A stretch of DNA of 9,050 nucleotides from Caryophanales bacterium UBA6331 (GCA_002438065.1 DJSP01000098.1:1-9050); one strand, 5' to 3'; numbered from the stretch's first letter, positions 1 to 6,578 are shown. The notes: a model not told the origin generated them from the letters alone. Translations and numbers: made by a program.

Positions 1-1
1 G

Positions 2-361
2 TTAACATCAAGAAGTATCAGTTATACAGAAGAATTAGCAGGAGATTTTGAAGATTTAAAGGAGGTTTCAAGACTAATGAAGGAATATTCAGAAGATACA
101 TCAAACTTAATATACTATGACAAAGAAGCTATGGAAGAAAGCATGAGAATAACAGACCTTAAATTTGCCAAAGAAGAAGGACTTGATGAAGGATTTAATC
201 TAGGCGAAAAAAATGGAATTCTTATTGGCGAAAAGAATGGAAAACTAAAACAATCAATTAATATGGCTAAAAAAATGCTTAAGGATGGATTGGATATTGA
301 ATCAATTTCTAAGTACTCTGAATTATCCAAAAAAGAAATATTAAAGTTACAAAACAACTAA
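2..361 (+). CDS. Rpn-family PD-(D/E)XK nuclease/transposase, C-terminal end (5' partial)
   Basis: The reading frame is open from base 2, so the start lies upstream; 119 residues are visible. The visible part matches the tail of Rpn / PDDEXK_2 recombination-promoting nucleases (putative transposases): a segment EELAGDFEDLKEVSRLMKEY, then a charged helix, then a glycine-periodic stretch (G-x-x-x-G spacing) and a final helix ISKYSELSKKEILKLQ. An octapeptide block GEKNGxxx occurs twice (DNA copies at 203-217 and 227-241, 24-nt period), as is common in the variable tail of this family. The catalytic PD-(D/E)XK core is not in the window, so activity cannot be judged. Local GC is about 35% (42 of 120 bases at 121-240), against about 15% in a sortase-gene sample (5041-5160), in keeping with a mobile or recently acquired gene. 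The family assignment rests on the tail only. Confidence 0.72.
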   Translation, partial: LTSRSISYTEELAGDFEDLKEVSRLMKEYSEDTSNLIYYDKEAMEESMRITDLKFAKEEGLDEGFNLGEKNGILIGEKNGKLKQSINMAKKMLKDGLDIESISKYSELSKKEILKLQNN

Positions 362-440
362 CAATATTTCTTTTTTATTATTAAAAATATGTAAACTTAA
401 CACTTTTATAATTATAATAACTATAAAAATAGTAATAATT

Positions 441-449
441 TGATATAAT
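441..449 (+). promoter_or_regulatory. Extended -10 promoter of the vanZ-like gene
   Basis: TGATATAAT contains an exact TATAAT (444-449) preceded by TGn, the extended -10 arrangement of SigA promoters, which tolerates a poor -35. No convincing -35 is visible 17 bases upstream (CTATAA). Transcription would start near 456, leaving a leader of about 20 nt that carries AGAGGG at 461-466. Confidence 0.55.
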
Positions 450-475
450 CTTTACTTAAAGAGGGAAGTAATAAA

Positions 476-928
476 ATGAAGAAAACAATAAGTATAATAT
501 TATTAATTTTATGGATGATAATTATTTTTTCTTTTTCTAGTGCTGATGCAAATAAATCTACTGGTACCAGTGATAAAGTAATAACTACTATGATAGAAAT
601 AAAGGATAGAATAACTGATCAAGAAACACCAATAAATGAAAAAGAAATAATAGTTAGAAATTCATCATTTTATGTTAGAAAAATAGCTCATATAACAGAA
701 TATCTTATTTTGGGATTTTTAATGTTTAATGTTTTAAATCAATATAATATAACAAATATTTATTATGCAATTATATTGTGTATTTTATATTCATGTACTG
801 ATGAGTTTCATCAATTATTTATTAATGGTAGAAGTGGTAGTATTAGAGATGTATTAATTGATACAATTGGAATACTTTTTGGAACTTATTTATATAGAAT
901 ATTAATTCTTAGAAAGAAAAATAGTTAA
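476..928 (+). CDS. VanZ-like family membrane protein
   Basis: This 150-residue protein has the VanZ-like (PF04892) hallmarks. It starts with a hydrophobic helix (5-20) ending in FSFSSADAN, followed by an outside loop, the motif RKIAHITEYLILGFL (68-82), a second helix, then C-TDEFHQLFINGRSGSIRDVL-ID (107-129), which corresponds to the conserved D-E-x-H-Q-x-F-x-x-G-R-x-G block, and a last helix (126-146). The archetype VanZ gives low-level teicoplanin resistance, but most chromosomal members have no defined role, and nothing here suggests a glycopeptide-resistance cluster. The gene stands alone between the Rpn gene and the XRE/ImmA pair with its own promoter and an AGAGGG ribosome site 9 nt before the ATG. 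Family assignment is firm; function is unknown. Confidence 0.88.
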   Translation: MKKTISIILLILWMIIIFSFSSADANKSTGTSDKVITTMIEIKDRITDQETPINEKEIIVRNSSFYVRKIAHITEYLILGFLMFNVLNQYNITNIYYAIILCILYSCTDEFHQLFINGRSGSIRDVLIDTIGILFGTYLYRILILRKKNS

Positions 929-985
929 CATAATTTACTTAATGTTAAAAATTTATTCTTATTATTTTCTTGTTATATTATAAAA

Positions 986-1002
986 TGTTGATTTTTTCAA
1001 CA
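986..1002. promoter_or_regulatory. Inverted repeat, candidate XRE operator
   Basis: TGTTGA-TTTTT-TCAACA is a perfect 6+6 inverted repeat with a 5-base spacer, lying 18 bases upstream of the -10 hexamer (1020-1025) of the following XRE gene. XRE-family regulators bind dyads of this kind and usually control their own promoter, so autoregulation is a fair inference. The spacing and AT-richness mean it could also be chance. Confidence 0.4.
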
Positions 1003-1003
1003 A

Positions 1004-1021
1004 TTTTGCATATTTTGCATA
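1004..1021 (+). repeat. Two tandem 9-bp direct repeats in the xre promoter
   Basis: TTTTGCATA occurs twice with no gap (1004-1012 and 1013-1021). The second copy overlaps the first two bases of the -10 box TATAAT (1020-1025). The repeats fill the space between the upstream inverted repeat and the -10, where a bound repressor would block RNA polymerase. Confidence 0.5.
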
Positions 1022-1025
1022 TAAT
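1020..1025 (+). promoter_or_regulatory. Promoter -10 box of the xre-immA unit
   Basis: An exact TATAAT lies 31 bases before the chosen xre start. The best -35 is weak (TTCAAC or TCAACA around 996-1002) and falls inside the inverted repeat, as expected for a repressed promoter. The leader would be about 25 nt and carries GGGGTG at 1045-1050. Confidence 0.45.
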
Positions 1026-1056
1026 AAAAATGAATTTATTGTTTGGGGTGACAAAT

Positions 1057-1398
1057 ATGAAAGAATTAAATTACAAAAAAATTGGAGAAAGATTAAGAAA
1101 ACTTAGAAAATATATGGGGTTAACTCAAGAACAGGTTGCCAGCATTTTAAATGTTGGCAGAGATGCAATATTAAGAATTGAAAAAGGCGATCGAAAAATT
1201 GATTTGCAAGAATTAATGAATTTTTCAAAATTATACAATATTAGTATGGATGAATTAACAAGAGAAGATTTTAACATAATTAGTAGTGATATTATTTTTG
1301 CAAGAGGATTTAATGAACTTAGTGAAAATGATAAAAATGAAATTATTAGTTTAATTGAATATAAAAATATTTTAAAGAAACAAAATAAGGATAATTAG
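1057..1398 (+). CDS. XRE-family transcriptional regulator (ImmR-like)
   Basis: This is a 113-residue DNA-binding protein with an N-terminal HTH_3 (Cro/C1) domain at about residues 8-65: IGERLRKLRKYMGLTQEQVA, then a second helix and IEKGDRKIDLQELMNFSKLY. The C-terminal part (75-113) is charged and helical, probably for dimerisation. An upstream in-frame ATG at 970 would add 29 residues, but it is hydrophobic and lacks a ribosome site. ATG 1057 follows GGGGTG (1045-1050) and begins directly before the domain, so it is preferred. The next gene, an ImmA/IrrE peptidase, starts one base after the stop. This regulator-peptidase pairing is known from ICEBs1 (ImmR/ImmA), where the peptidase cleaves the repressor to relieve repression. 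The same logic is likely here, but the cleavage site cannot be read from the sequence. Confidence 0.88.
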   Translation: MKELNYKKIGERLRKLRKYMGLTQEQVASILNVGRDAILRIEKGDRKIDLQELMNFSKLYNISMDELTREDFNIISSDIIFARGFNELSENDKNEIISLIEYKNILKKQNKDN

Positions 1399-1399
1399 T

Positions 1400-2101
1400 A
1401 TGACTCCAGAAGAATTAGCACAAAGTGAATTAGACAAACTAAAAAGTAATGGTAAATTAAGTTTTCCAATCGATCCATTTAAAATACTTCACAATGCTGG
1501 GATTACAGTTGTTTTAAAAGATTTCGATAATTTAGATGGAATCATTATTAATGATGATGAAAATTTTACAATTGTAGGAATTAATGCCAATAATGGATTA
1601 CAAAGGCAAAGATTTACTGCAACACATGAATATTGTCATTTTATAAAAGATTTAAATAAAGAAATTGGACGAACTGATTTTATTGAATGTTTAAAAAGAT
1701 CAAATAAAAAAATAGAAAAATATGCAAACGATTTTGCTGGTTATTTACTTATGCCTACAAATGAATTAAAATTTATTTGTGAAAAATATAAGAATAAAGA
1801 GGGATATATTGATTTTGAAAGTATTACTATTATTGCTGAATATTTTGGTGTTAGTTTTTATTCTTGTTTGAATCGAATAGCTTATGACTTAAAATTAATA
1901 GATGGTAATATATCTTCTGAATTTCTAAGACAAAGAATGAGCGACTATGGTGTATCTTCTAAAAGAATGGAACTAATAGAAAATAAAATAGATAGCACTT
2001 TACTATCTCATATAATTAACTCAATGAGTTTTGTAATGACTGATACGAATAATTATATTGGACAAAAGTTTTTACAAATATGTTGCATATTTTGTCTATA
2101 A
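1400..2101 (+). CDS. ImmA/IrrE-family metallopeptidase with an out-of-frame 3' end
   Basis: This 233-residue zinc peptidase has the HEXXH motif as H76-E-Y-C-H80 within RFTATHEYCHF, and the usual third-ligand block E106-K-Y-A-N-D-F-A-G-Y-L-L-M-P119. Its N-terminus (FPIDPFKILHNAGI) is also typical of the family, so the peptidase core looks intact. Relatives remove XRE repressors by proteolysis, and the XRE gene sits one base upstream. Residues from about 185 on are not part of a normal ImmA core. The last nine or so (LQICCIFCL) look like out-of-frame reading, because the next frame over the same DNA encodes Fic-domain sequence. The gene therefore seems to be the 5' part of an ImmA-Fic fusion, a layout I recall from gut Firmicutes, with the Fic half broken. 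The peptidase may still work. Confidence 0.85.
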   Translation: MTPEELAQSELDKLKSNGKLSFPIDPFKILHNAGITVVLKDFDNLDGIIINDDENFTIVGINANNGLQRQRFTATHEYCHFIKDLNKEIGRTDFIECLKRSNKKIEKYANDFAGYLLMPTNELKFICEKYKNKEGYIDFESITIIAEYFGVSFYSCLNRIAYDLKLIDGNISSEFLRQRMSDYGVSSKRMELIENKIDSTLLSHIINSMSFVMTDTNNYIGQKFLQICCIFCL

Positions 2102-2390
2102 GTTTATAGCTATTCATCCATTTAGAGATGGTAATGGGCACATTTCAAGAGCAATAATGAATTGGCTTTTAAGTAAGAAAAAGATACCACCAATTTATGT
2201 TGATCAAAAAAGTAAAAAGGAATATTTAGATGCTTTATCAAAAATAGATTTAAAAAATGATTTAGTTCCATTTGTTATGTTTATTGAAAAAAGGATAATT
2301 CACACGATCGTTGAACTACATAAGTATTTATTTGTTGATGAAATAGATGAGGAAGAATTAAATGATGATTTAGAATTTAATGAAAGATAA
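2058..2390 (+). pseudogene. Fic domain remnant, C-terminal part, out of frame with immA
   Basis: This frame encodes the end of a Fic (AMP-transferase type) domain: the signature HPFRDGNGHISR, with the catalytic His codon at 2115-2117, then AIMNWLLSKKKIPPIYV and a C-terminal helical tail ending in acidic residues. The open frame can only begin at a TTG (2058) without a clear ribosome site, overlapping the end of the peptidase gene in another frame, so it is unlikely to be translated alone. Skipping one base in the T-run at about 2069-2073 would join the two frames, but the helices and loops that normally precede HPFxDGNG in a Fic domain would still be missing. An internal deletion with a frame change fits best. 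The Arg that usually follows GNG is His here, which may also weaken nucleotide binding. Confidence 0.75.
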
Positions 2391-2502
2391 TAAATGATTT
2401 ATAAATAACTAGATAAATTCTATATAGGCAATATTTGATATGTACATATTTCTTAAACAACCAAAAATATGATAAATTGTGTTTAAAATATATTCTTACT
2501 AA

Positions 2503-2531
2503 TTGAAATATAAATGAACTTCATATATAAT
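2503..2531 (+). promoter_or_regulatory. SigA-type promoter of the cps-sortase operon
   Basis: TTGAAA (2503-2508) and TATAAT (2526-2531) are separated by exactly 17 bases, making this the best match to the housekeeping consensus found on the plus strand. Transcription would start near 2538, giving a very short leader with GAGGAG at 2539-2544, 8 nt before the ATG at 2553. The region 2391-2502 upstream shows no gene and no clear terminator; it holds only a 12-bp AT-rich palindrome at 2438-2449. Confidence 0.7.
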
Positions 2532-2552
2532 TATTTTTGAGGAGTAAAAGAG

Positions 2553-3221
2553 ATGGAAGAAATAGATTTAAAAGAATTGCTTAATTATTTTGTAAGTAAA
2601 ATGTTTTTAATGTTATCTATCATATTTGTAGTTTTAATTATTGGTTTTAGCTATGATGCTTTTATTAAAGTACCTAAATATAAGAGTTATACCACTATTT
2701 TATTAACTACTGAAAATAGCACTATAACAAGTACAGATGTAATGCTAAATAAAAACCTAATAGATACTTATGCTGAAATAATTAAGAGTAGAAAAGTAGT
2801 AGGAAAGGTAATTGAAAATTTAAATTTAGATTATACAATTGAAGAATTACAGAAAAATATTTCAGTAGCTAATGTTAATGATACCGAAATAATAAAAATT
2901 ACAGTTGATAATAAAGATGGTAATTTAGCTAAAAATATAGCTAATGAAATAGCCAAGGTATTTAATGGAGAAATAATTAAACTTTATAATATCCAAAATA
3001 TTGGAATTGTAGATTATGCTGAAGAATCATTAGTTCCATATAATATAAATATTTTAAAGAGTATAGCAATTTATATTTTAGCTGGGTTATTTACAAGTTT
3101 GGCAGTCGTATTTGTTATGTTCTATTTTGATACAACAATTAAGACAACTGAAGAAGTTGAAAGAAAATTAAATATTCCAGTTATTGGAGCAATTCCTGTT
3201 GGAGGTAGAAAACATGAATGA
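2553..3221 (+). CDS. cpsC: CpsC/CapA-like chain-length regulator and BY-kinase activator (Wzz family)
   Basis: This 222-residue membrane protein has the Wzz/CpsC layout: a short cytoplasmic start (EEIDLKELLNYFVSK), a membrane helix at about 18-34, an external region (35-166) with the K-Y-K-S-Y-T-T-I-L-L strand and a helical segment, and a second membrane helix at about 168-191. It ends with FDTTIKTTEEVERKL followed by NIPVIGAIP, the C-terminal cytoplasmic motif of polysaccharide co-polymerases. In Gram-positive bacteria such proteins anchor and activate a separate BY-kinase and affect the length of capsule or exopolysaccharide chains. The kinase gene overlaps this one by 8 nt, its ribosome site GGAGG (3201-3205) lying inside this gene. 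It is the first gene of a five-gene operon. The name refers to the family; no capsule synthesis gene is present to show which polymer is controlled. Confidence 0.88.
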   Translation: MEEIDLKELLNYFVSKMFLMLSIIFVVLIIGFSYDAFIKVPKYKSYTTILLTTENSTITSTDVMLNKNLIDTYAEIIKSRKVVGKVIENLNLDYTIEELQKNISVANVNDTEIIKITVDNKDGNLAKNIANEIAKVFNGEIIKLYNIQNIGIVDYAEESLVPYNINILKSIAIYILAGLFTSLAVVFVMFYFDTTIKTTEEVERKLNIPVIGAIPVGGRKHE

Positions 3222-3879
3222 GTTACTAGTTTATAATAGACCTAAAAGTCATGTTAGTGAAGCAATAAGAACTTTAAGAACAAATCTAGAATTTACATTT
3301 GTTGGTAATGAAAAGAATGTTATCTTAATTACAAGTTCCATGCCTGGTGAAGGAAAAAGTTTTATTTCTGCAAATTTAGCAGCATCATTTAGTATGATAG
3401 ATTGCAAAACAATTCTTATTGATGCCGATATGCGCAAAGGAAGACAACATAAAATATTTAATTTAGATAAAGATAAAGGATTATCTTCATTATTATTAGA
3501 AGACGTTAAAAAATATAGCAAATACGTATGTAAAACTGAAATTAAAAATTTAGATGTTATTCCAAGTGGAATAGTTCCACCTAATCCTAGTGAATTATTA
3601 GGATCAGAAAAAACAAAAGAATTATTAGAATTATTAAAAGAAAAGTATGATTTAATTATAATTGATTGTCCACCTATAAATGCTGTAACTGATGCATTAG
3701 TTCTAACAAAATTTGCTGATGAAGTAGTATTAGTTAGTGCATATAAAGTTACACCTATTGATTTATTAGAACAAAGTAAAAAGGCTTTAGAAAATAGTGG
3801 TGCTAAAATTGCTGGAGTTATAGTTAACAAACTTGAAAATAAAAAAGACCATTATTACTATGGTAAATATTATAATTAA
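3214..3879 (+). CDS. cpsD: CpsD/CapB-like bacterial tyrosine kinase (BY-kinase)
   Basis: This 221-residue cytoplasmic ATPase/kinase has Walker A SSMPGEGKS (41-49), Walker A' ILIDADMRKG (67-76) and Walker B LIIIDCPP (147-154), the set that defines BY-kinases within the P-loop family. The start SHVSEAIRTLRTNL (12-25) is the usual oligomerisation helix with the E-x-x-R-x-x-R pattern. The tail carries a tyrosine cluster (Y214-Y216, Y219-Y220), the expected autophosphorylation site. An in-frame ATG at 3184 would add ten residues, but ATG 3214 has GGAGG eight bases upstream and a better family fit, so it is preferred. The kinase needs the neighbouring CpsC-like protein for activation, and the CpsB-like phosphatase encoded next (one-base overlap, TAATG) would remove the phosphates. 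Targets are not visible here. Confidence 0.92.
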   Translation: MNELLVYNRPKSHVSEAIRTLRTNLEFTFVGNEKNVILITSSMPGEGKSFISANLAASFSMIDCKTILIDADMRKGRQHKIFNLDKDKGLSSLLLEDVKKYSKYVCKTEIKNLDVIPSGIVPPNPSELLGSEKTKELLELLKEKYDLIIIDCPPINAVTDALVLTKFADEVVLVSAYKVTPIDLLEQSKKALENSGAKIAGVIVNKLENKKDHYYYGKYYN

Positions 3880-4622
3880 TGAAAGACATACATAATCATT
3901 TAATATTTGGGATAGATGATGGTTCTGCGTCAATTGATGAAAGCATTAAAATATTAAATGAAATGTGTAATAGAGGAGTTACAGAAATTGTCTTAACTCC
4001 TCATTATATTATAGGGACAAATTATAATTGTAATAATAAAATAAAAAAAGAAAAATTAAAAGAATTGCAAAAATTAACTAATATAAAATTATATCTTGGC
4101 AATGAAGTGTTTATTGATAATAACATTTTAGATTATATAAAAAATGATGAAATAAGTACTATTAATAACACTAGATATTTACTAATAGAATTACCATTAA
4201 GAGAAAAATTAGAAATTGCCTTTGATATATTATTTAATCTTAGAAATAATGGTATAGTTCCAATTATAGCTCATCCAGAAAGATATCATTACATAAATTT
4301 AGAAGATTTAGAAAAAATGATTAATTTGGGATGTCTACTTCAAGGCAACATTTCTTCATTATCAGGAAAATATGGTAAAGGAGCTAAACATAATTTAGAA
4401 TTATTTTTAAAAAAACATATGATACATATACTCGGAACTGATACCCATCATGATTGTATTAATTTAGAATTATGTTATAATACATTAGATAAATTTGTAA
4501 GTAGTAAGATGAAAGATGAATTATTATTTGAAAATTTTGACAAAATAATAAATAATAAAGATATAAGTGCATATAAAATACTAAACACAAATACCTTATT
4601 TAAGAAAGAGAGGATTAAATGA
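3879..4622 (+). CDS. cpsB: CpsB/CapC-like PHP-type protein-tyrosine phosphatase
   Basis: This 247-residue metal-dependent phosphatase of the PHP superfamily has the metal-binding residues in family positions: DIHNH (H5, H7), GIDDG (11-15), TPHY (H42), GNEV (E76), AHPERY (H132) and GTDTHH (D188, H190). Family members dephosphorylate the tyrosine tail of the BY-kinase, and in streptococci this kinase/phosphatase cycle sets capsule output. Length is normal for the family (about 240-255). The gene has almost no separate ribosome site and starts on the last base of the kinase stop codon, which points to translational coupling. Its own end overlaps the sortase gene by four bases (ATGA). No key residue appears to be missing, so it should be active. 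Confidence 0.92.
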   Translation: MKDIHNHLIFGIDDGSASIDESIKILNEMCNRGVTEIVLTPHYIIGTNYNCNNKIKKEKLKELQKLTNIKLYLGNEVFIDNNILDYIKNDEISTINNTRYLLIELPLREKLEIAFDILFNLRNNGIVPIIAHPERYHYINLEDLEKMINLGCLLQGNISSLSGKYGKGAKHNLELFLKKHMIHILGTDTHHDCINLELCYNTLDKFVSSKMKDELLFENFDKIINNKDISAYKILNTNTLFKKERIK

Positions 4623-5803
4623 AATATTTAAAAAAAGCAATTCTTTTTTTCATATTAATAATTAGTGTTAATACATATGCTGTTAATAAAGAAGATATAA
4701 TATCCCTAACAGAAAATATAAATATTTGTTCAGATAAAACTAATTCCTTAATAAAAGGATTTAAAAATTCATATATTAGAATGCTTAATGAAAGAAATAT
4801 TAGTGAAGAAGGTTTAAACACAATTTATAATAATATAAATAAAGTTATAAATATTTTAAATAGTAATGAAGTATGTAGTACAGAAGATAAAGATAAAATA
4901 CCTAGTAATGTAAAAAGTTCTTTGTATAGTTTATATAATGAAACTAATAATATAATTCTTAAATCGCCAAAGATAACGGCCGAAAATGAAAATAATGAAA
5001 CTGAAAAAAATGAAGAAACTAAAACTACAGTAAAAGAAGATACTAATATAGTTATTGATAAAAATAATGAAGAAATAAAAATATATGATAATGGTACGTT
5101 AAAAGATATTATTAAAACCAATAATAAACTTAATTATGTTGGAATTAATAAAATAGTTAAAATATTAATCGTTGGATTAAATGTAACTTTGTTAATGCTT
5201 ATTATTCTTAAAATTATTAAAAGAAAATCTTTATTAATTACCAGTTTATTATATTGTAACATTTTATTACTTATTGTTATATTTGTTTTTAAAGATAAAA
5301 TTAGTATTGGTTTAGATGTGATTTCACTTATGAATGTTCAAGAAAAAATTATTGAAAAACAAGCAGTTATTAGTAATAATAAAATAATTTCTTATCCTTC
5401 CTATGGAACAAATTATGGTACTATTAAAATAAATGATCAAGTGGAATCCATATATTTTGGCGATAGTACTAATATATTAAAACAAGGAATTGGGACATCA
5501 AGCATGTATGCTATTCCAGGAGATAATAAAAAGGTTGTTTTATCAGGCCATAATACAGGTGTATTTAGAAATTTATCTAAATTAAAAAATGGAAATAAAA
5601 TTAATATCCAAACAAAATATGCTAATTTTGATTATATAGTTAAATCAACCAAAATTGTTAATGAAAATGATTCTAGTTCCTTAGATAAAGATTATGATTT
5701 AATACTTTATACATGTTATCCTAATGATGATTTATATGGAAGTAAAAGATTAATCGTATTTGCTAATTTAACTAAAGCAAAATGGTTAGGAGAATCAAAA
5801 TGA
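4619..5803 (+). CDS. Class D-like sortase with extra N-terminal domain and central membrane hairpin
   Basis: The C-terminal domain (about 255-385) is a sortase transpeptidase, with catalytic His311 in LSGHNTG, Cys366 in LYTCYP and Arg377 in SKRLIVFA. The TC-Y-P context after the Cys fits class D. Before it lie a signal peptide or membrane helix (1-21), a helical region (23-118) with two cysteines (C37, C86), a Glu/Asn/Lys/Thr-rich linker (119-152), and two membrane helices (about 178-200 and 205-224) joined by a basic loop KIIKRK. This predicts an outside N-domain, a membrane hairpin, and an outside catalytic domain. At 394 residues it is much longer than an ordinary sortase (about 200-250). 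It overlaps the phosphatase gene by four bases and the next gene by four. No LPxTG-type substrate is encoded in the window, so its target is unknown; it may attach proteins to cell wall or envelope polymers. Confidence 0.88.
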   Translation: MKYLKKAILFFILIISVNTYAVNKEDIISLTENINICSDKTNSLIKGFKNSYIRMLNERNISEEGLNTIYNNINKVINILNSNEVCSTEDKDKIPSNVKSSLYSLYNETNNIILKSPKITAENENNETEKNEETKTTVKEDTNIVIDKNNEEIKIYDNGTLKDIIKTNNKLNYVGINKIVKILIVGLNVTLLMLIILKIIKRKSLLITSLLYCNILLLIVIFVFKDKISIGLDVISLMNVQEKIIEKQAVISNNKIISYPSYGTNYGTIKINDQVESIYFGDSTNILKQGIGTSSMYAIPGDNKKVVLSGHNTGVFRNLSKLKNGNKINIQTKYANFDYIVKSTKIVNENDSSSLDKDYDLILYTCYPNDDLYGSKRLIVFANLTKAKWLGESK

Positions 5804-6537
5804 AAAAAATCTTAATTCATTTTAATACATTTATAATGTTTGTTTTAACTGTTTTATTTATTTTCTTTATTGAATTTGAAATAGCAATAAGACCTAATAA
5901 TATAATTACTAATCTTGAAAATATAAATTACTATCAAAAAGCTTATTCAAATATATTACAAGAATTTGATAATATTATTGTTAATAATAACTTAAAAGAA
6001 GAAATAATTAATTATTATACTTTTGATGATAATAAAAAAGATATTAATTTAATAGTAAGAGGTAATAATATAGATCATTATTATGAAATAAAAGAAATAG
6101 TTAGTAAATATAGTAAAGACGAAAAAGTAACTAACAAATACAGTAAAGAAATAAATGAATTAATTAATAAAAATATATTTATGGTAGATGAATATCATGT
6201 TCTTAATAAGTTTTATTTAAATATATATGATTGTCTATATATAATAATTATATTTGTAATTATTCAAATGTTTTTGATAATAATTAATTATTTTTTAAGT
6301 AAAAATTTTTCATTTATTAAAGTTATATTATTATCTAGTTCGATATTAATCGGATTGCCTAAATTATTTATAAATTTTAGTGGTATTATAAATAATTTTA
6401 CTTATGGAAATAAATATTTTAGTGAATTAATTATTTTTTTAATAAATAACTTTATAAATGAATTATTTATTTATTCAGTTGCCGGAATTACATTTGTTGT
6501 ATGTTTAAATGATTTTACTAAAAAATATCATAAATAA
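5800..6537 (+). CDS. Four-helix membrane protein, possibly a remote DUF1461/Lit relative
   Basis: I do not firmly recognise this 245-residue protein. It has an N-terminal membrane helix (about 9-28), an external region of about 115 residues rich in Asn, Lys, Tyr and Glu, and three further helices (about 143-165, 172-190, 220-236). One long outside segment after the first helix, then three helices with a loop before the last, matches the layout of DUF1461/TIGR01906 proteins, which include the lipoprotein transacylase Lit. A segment VDEYHVLNKFY (129-139) sits roughly where that family has its E-x-x-H-M-x-D-V-K motif, but the residues do not match and the later conserved His is absent, so enzymatic activity should not be assumed. 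ATG 5800 is chosen over ATG 5782 because AGGAG lies at 5788-5792 and the start overlaps the sortase stop (ATGA). Translational coupling suggests a shared role with the sortase. Confidence 0.6.
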   Translation: MKKILIHFNTFIMFVLTVLFIFFIEFEIAIRPNNIITNLENINYYQKAYSNILQEFDNIIVNNNLKEEIINYYTFDDNKKDINLIVRGNNIDHYYEIKEIVSKYSKDEKVTNKYSKEINELINKNIFMVDEYHVLNKFYLNIYDCLYIIIIFVIIQMFLIIINYFLSKNFSFIKVILLSSSILIGLPKLFINFSGIINNFTYGNKYFSELIIFLINNFINELFIYSVAGITFVVCLNDFTKKYHK

Positions 6538-6578
6538 ATCTTGTTGCTATTTAAAAGATTATTATGTAAAATAAGTTT

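Noticed and set aside
970..1056. Longer N-terminus for the XRE regulator starting at ATG 970
   Set aside because: It would translate the operator-like repeats and -10 region, adds a hydrophobic stretch foreign to XRE proteins, and lacks a ribosome site; ATG 1057 has GGGGTG at good spacing.
2438..2449. Perfect 12-bp palindrome ATATGTACATAT before the cps-sortase promoter
   Set aside because: At this base composition several 12-bp palindromes are expected by chance in 9 kb, and it is over 50 bases upstream of the -35.
3249..3830. Long open frame of 193 codons on the minus strand
   Set aside because: It lies wholly inside the BY-kinase gene in antisense, has no recognisable domain, and arises from the AT-rich codon use of the real gene.
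6537..6560. AATCTT...AAGATT inverted repeat after the sortase operon, as a possible terminator
   Set aside because: Only a 6-bp AT-rich stem with a 12-base loop and no T-run afterwards; too weak to call.
6541..6572. Possible recX promoter (TTGTTG ... TATGTA)
   Set aside because: The -10 is poor and the predicted leader would be only a few bases; recX may be read through from the upstream operon instead.
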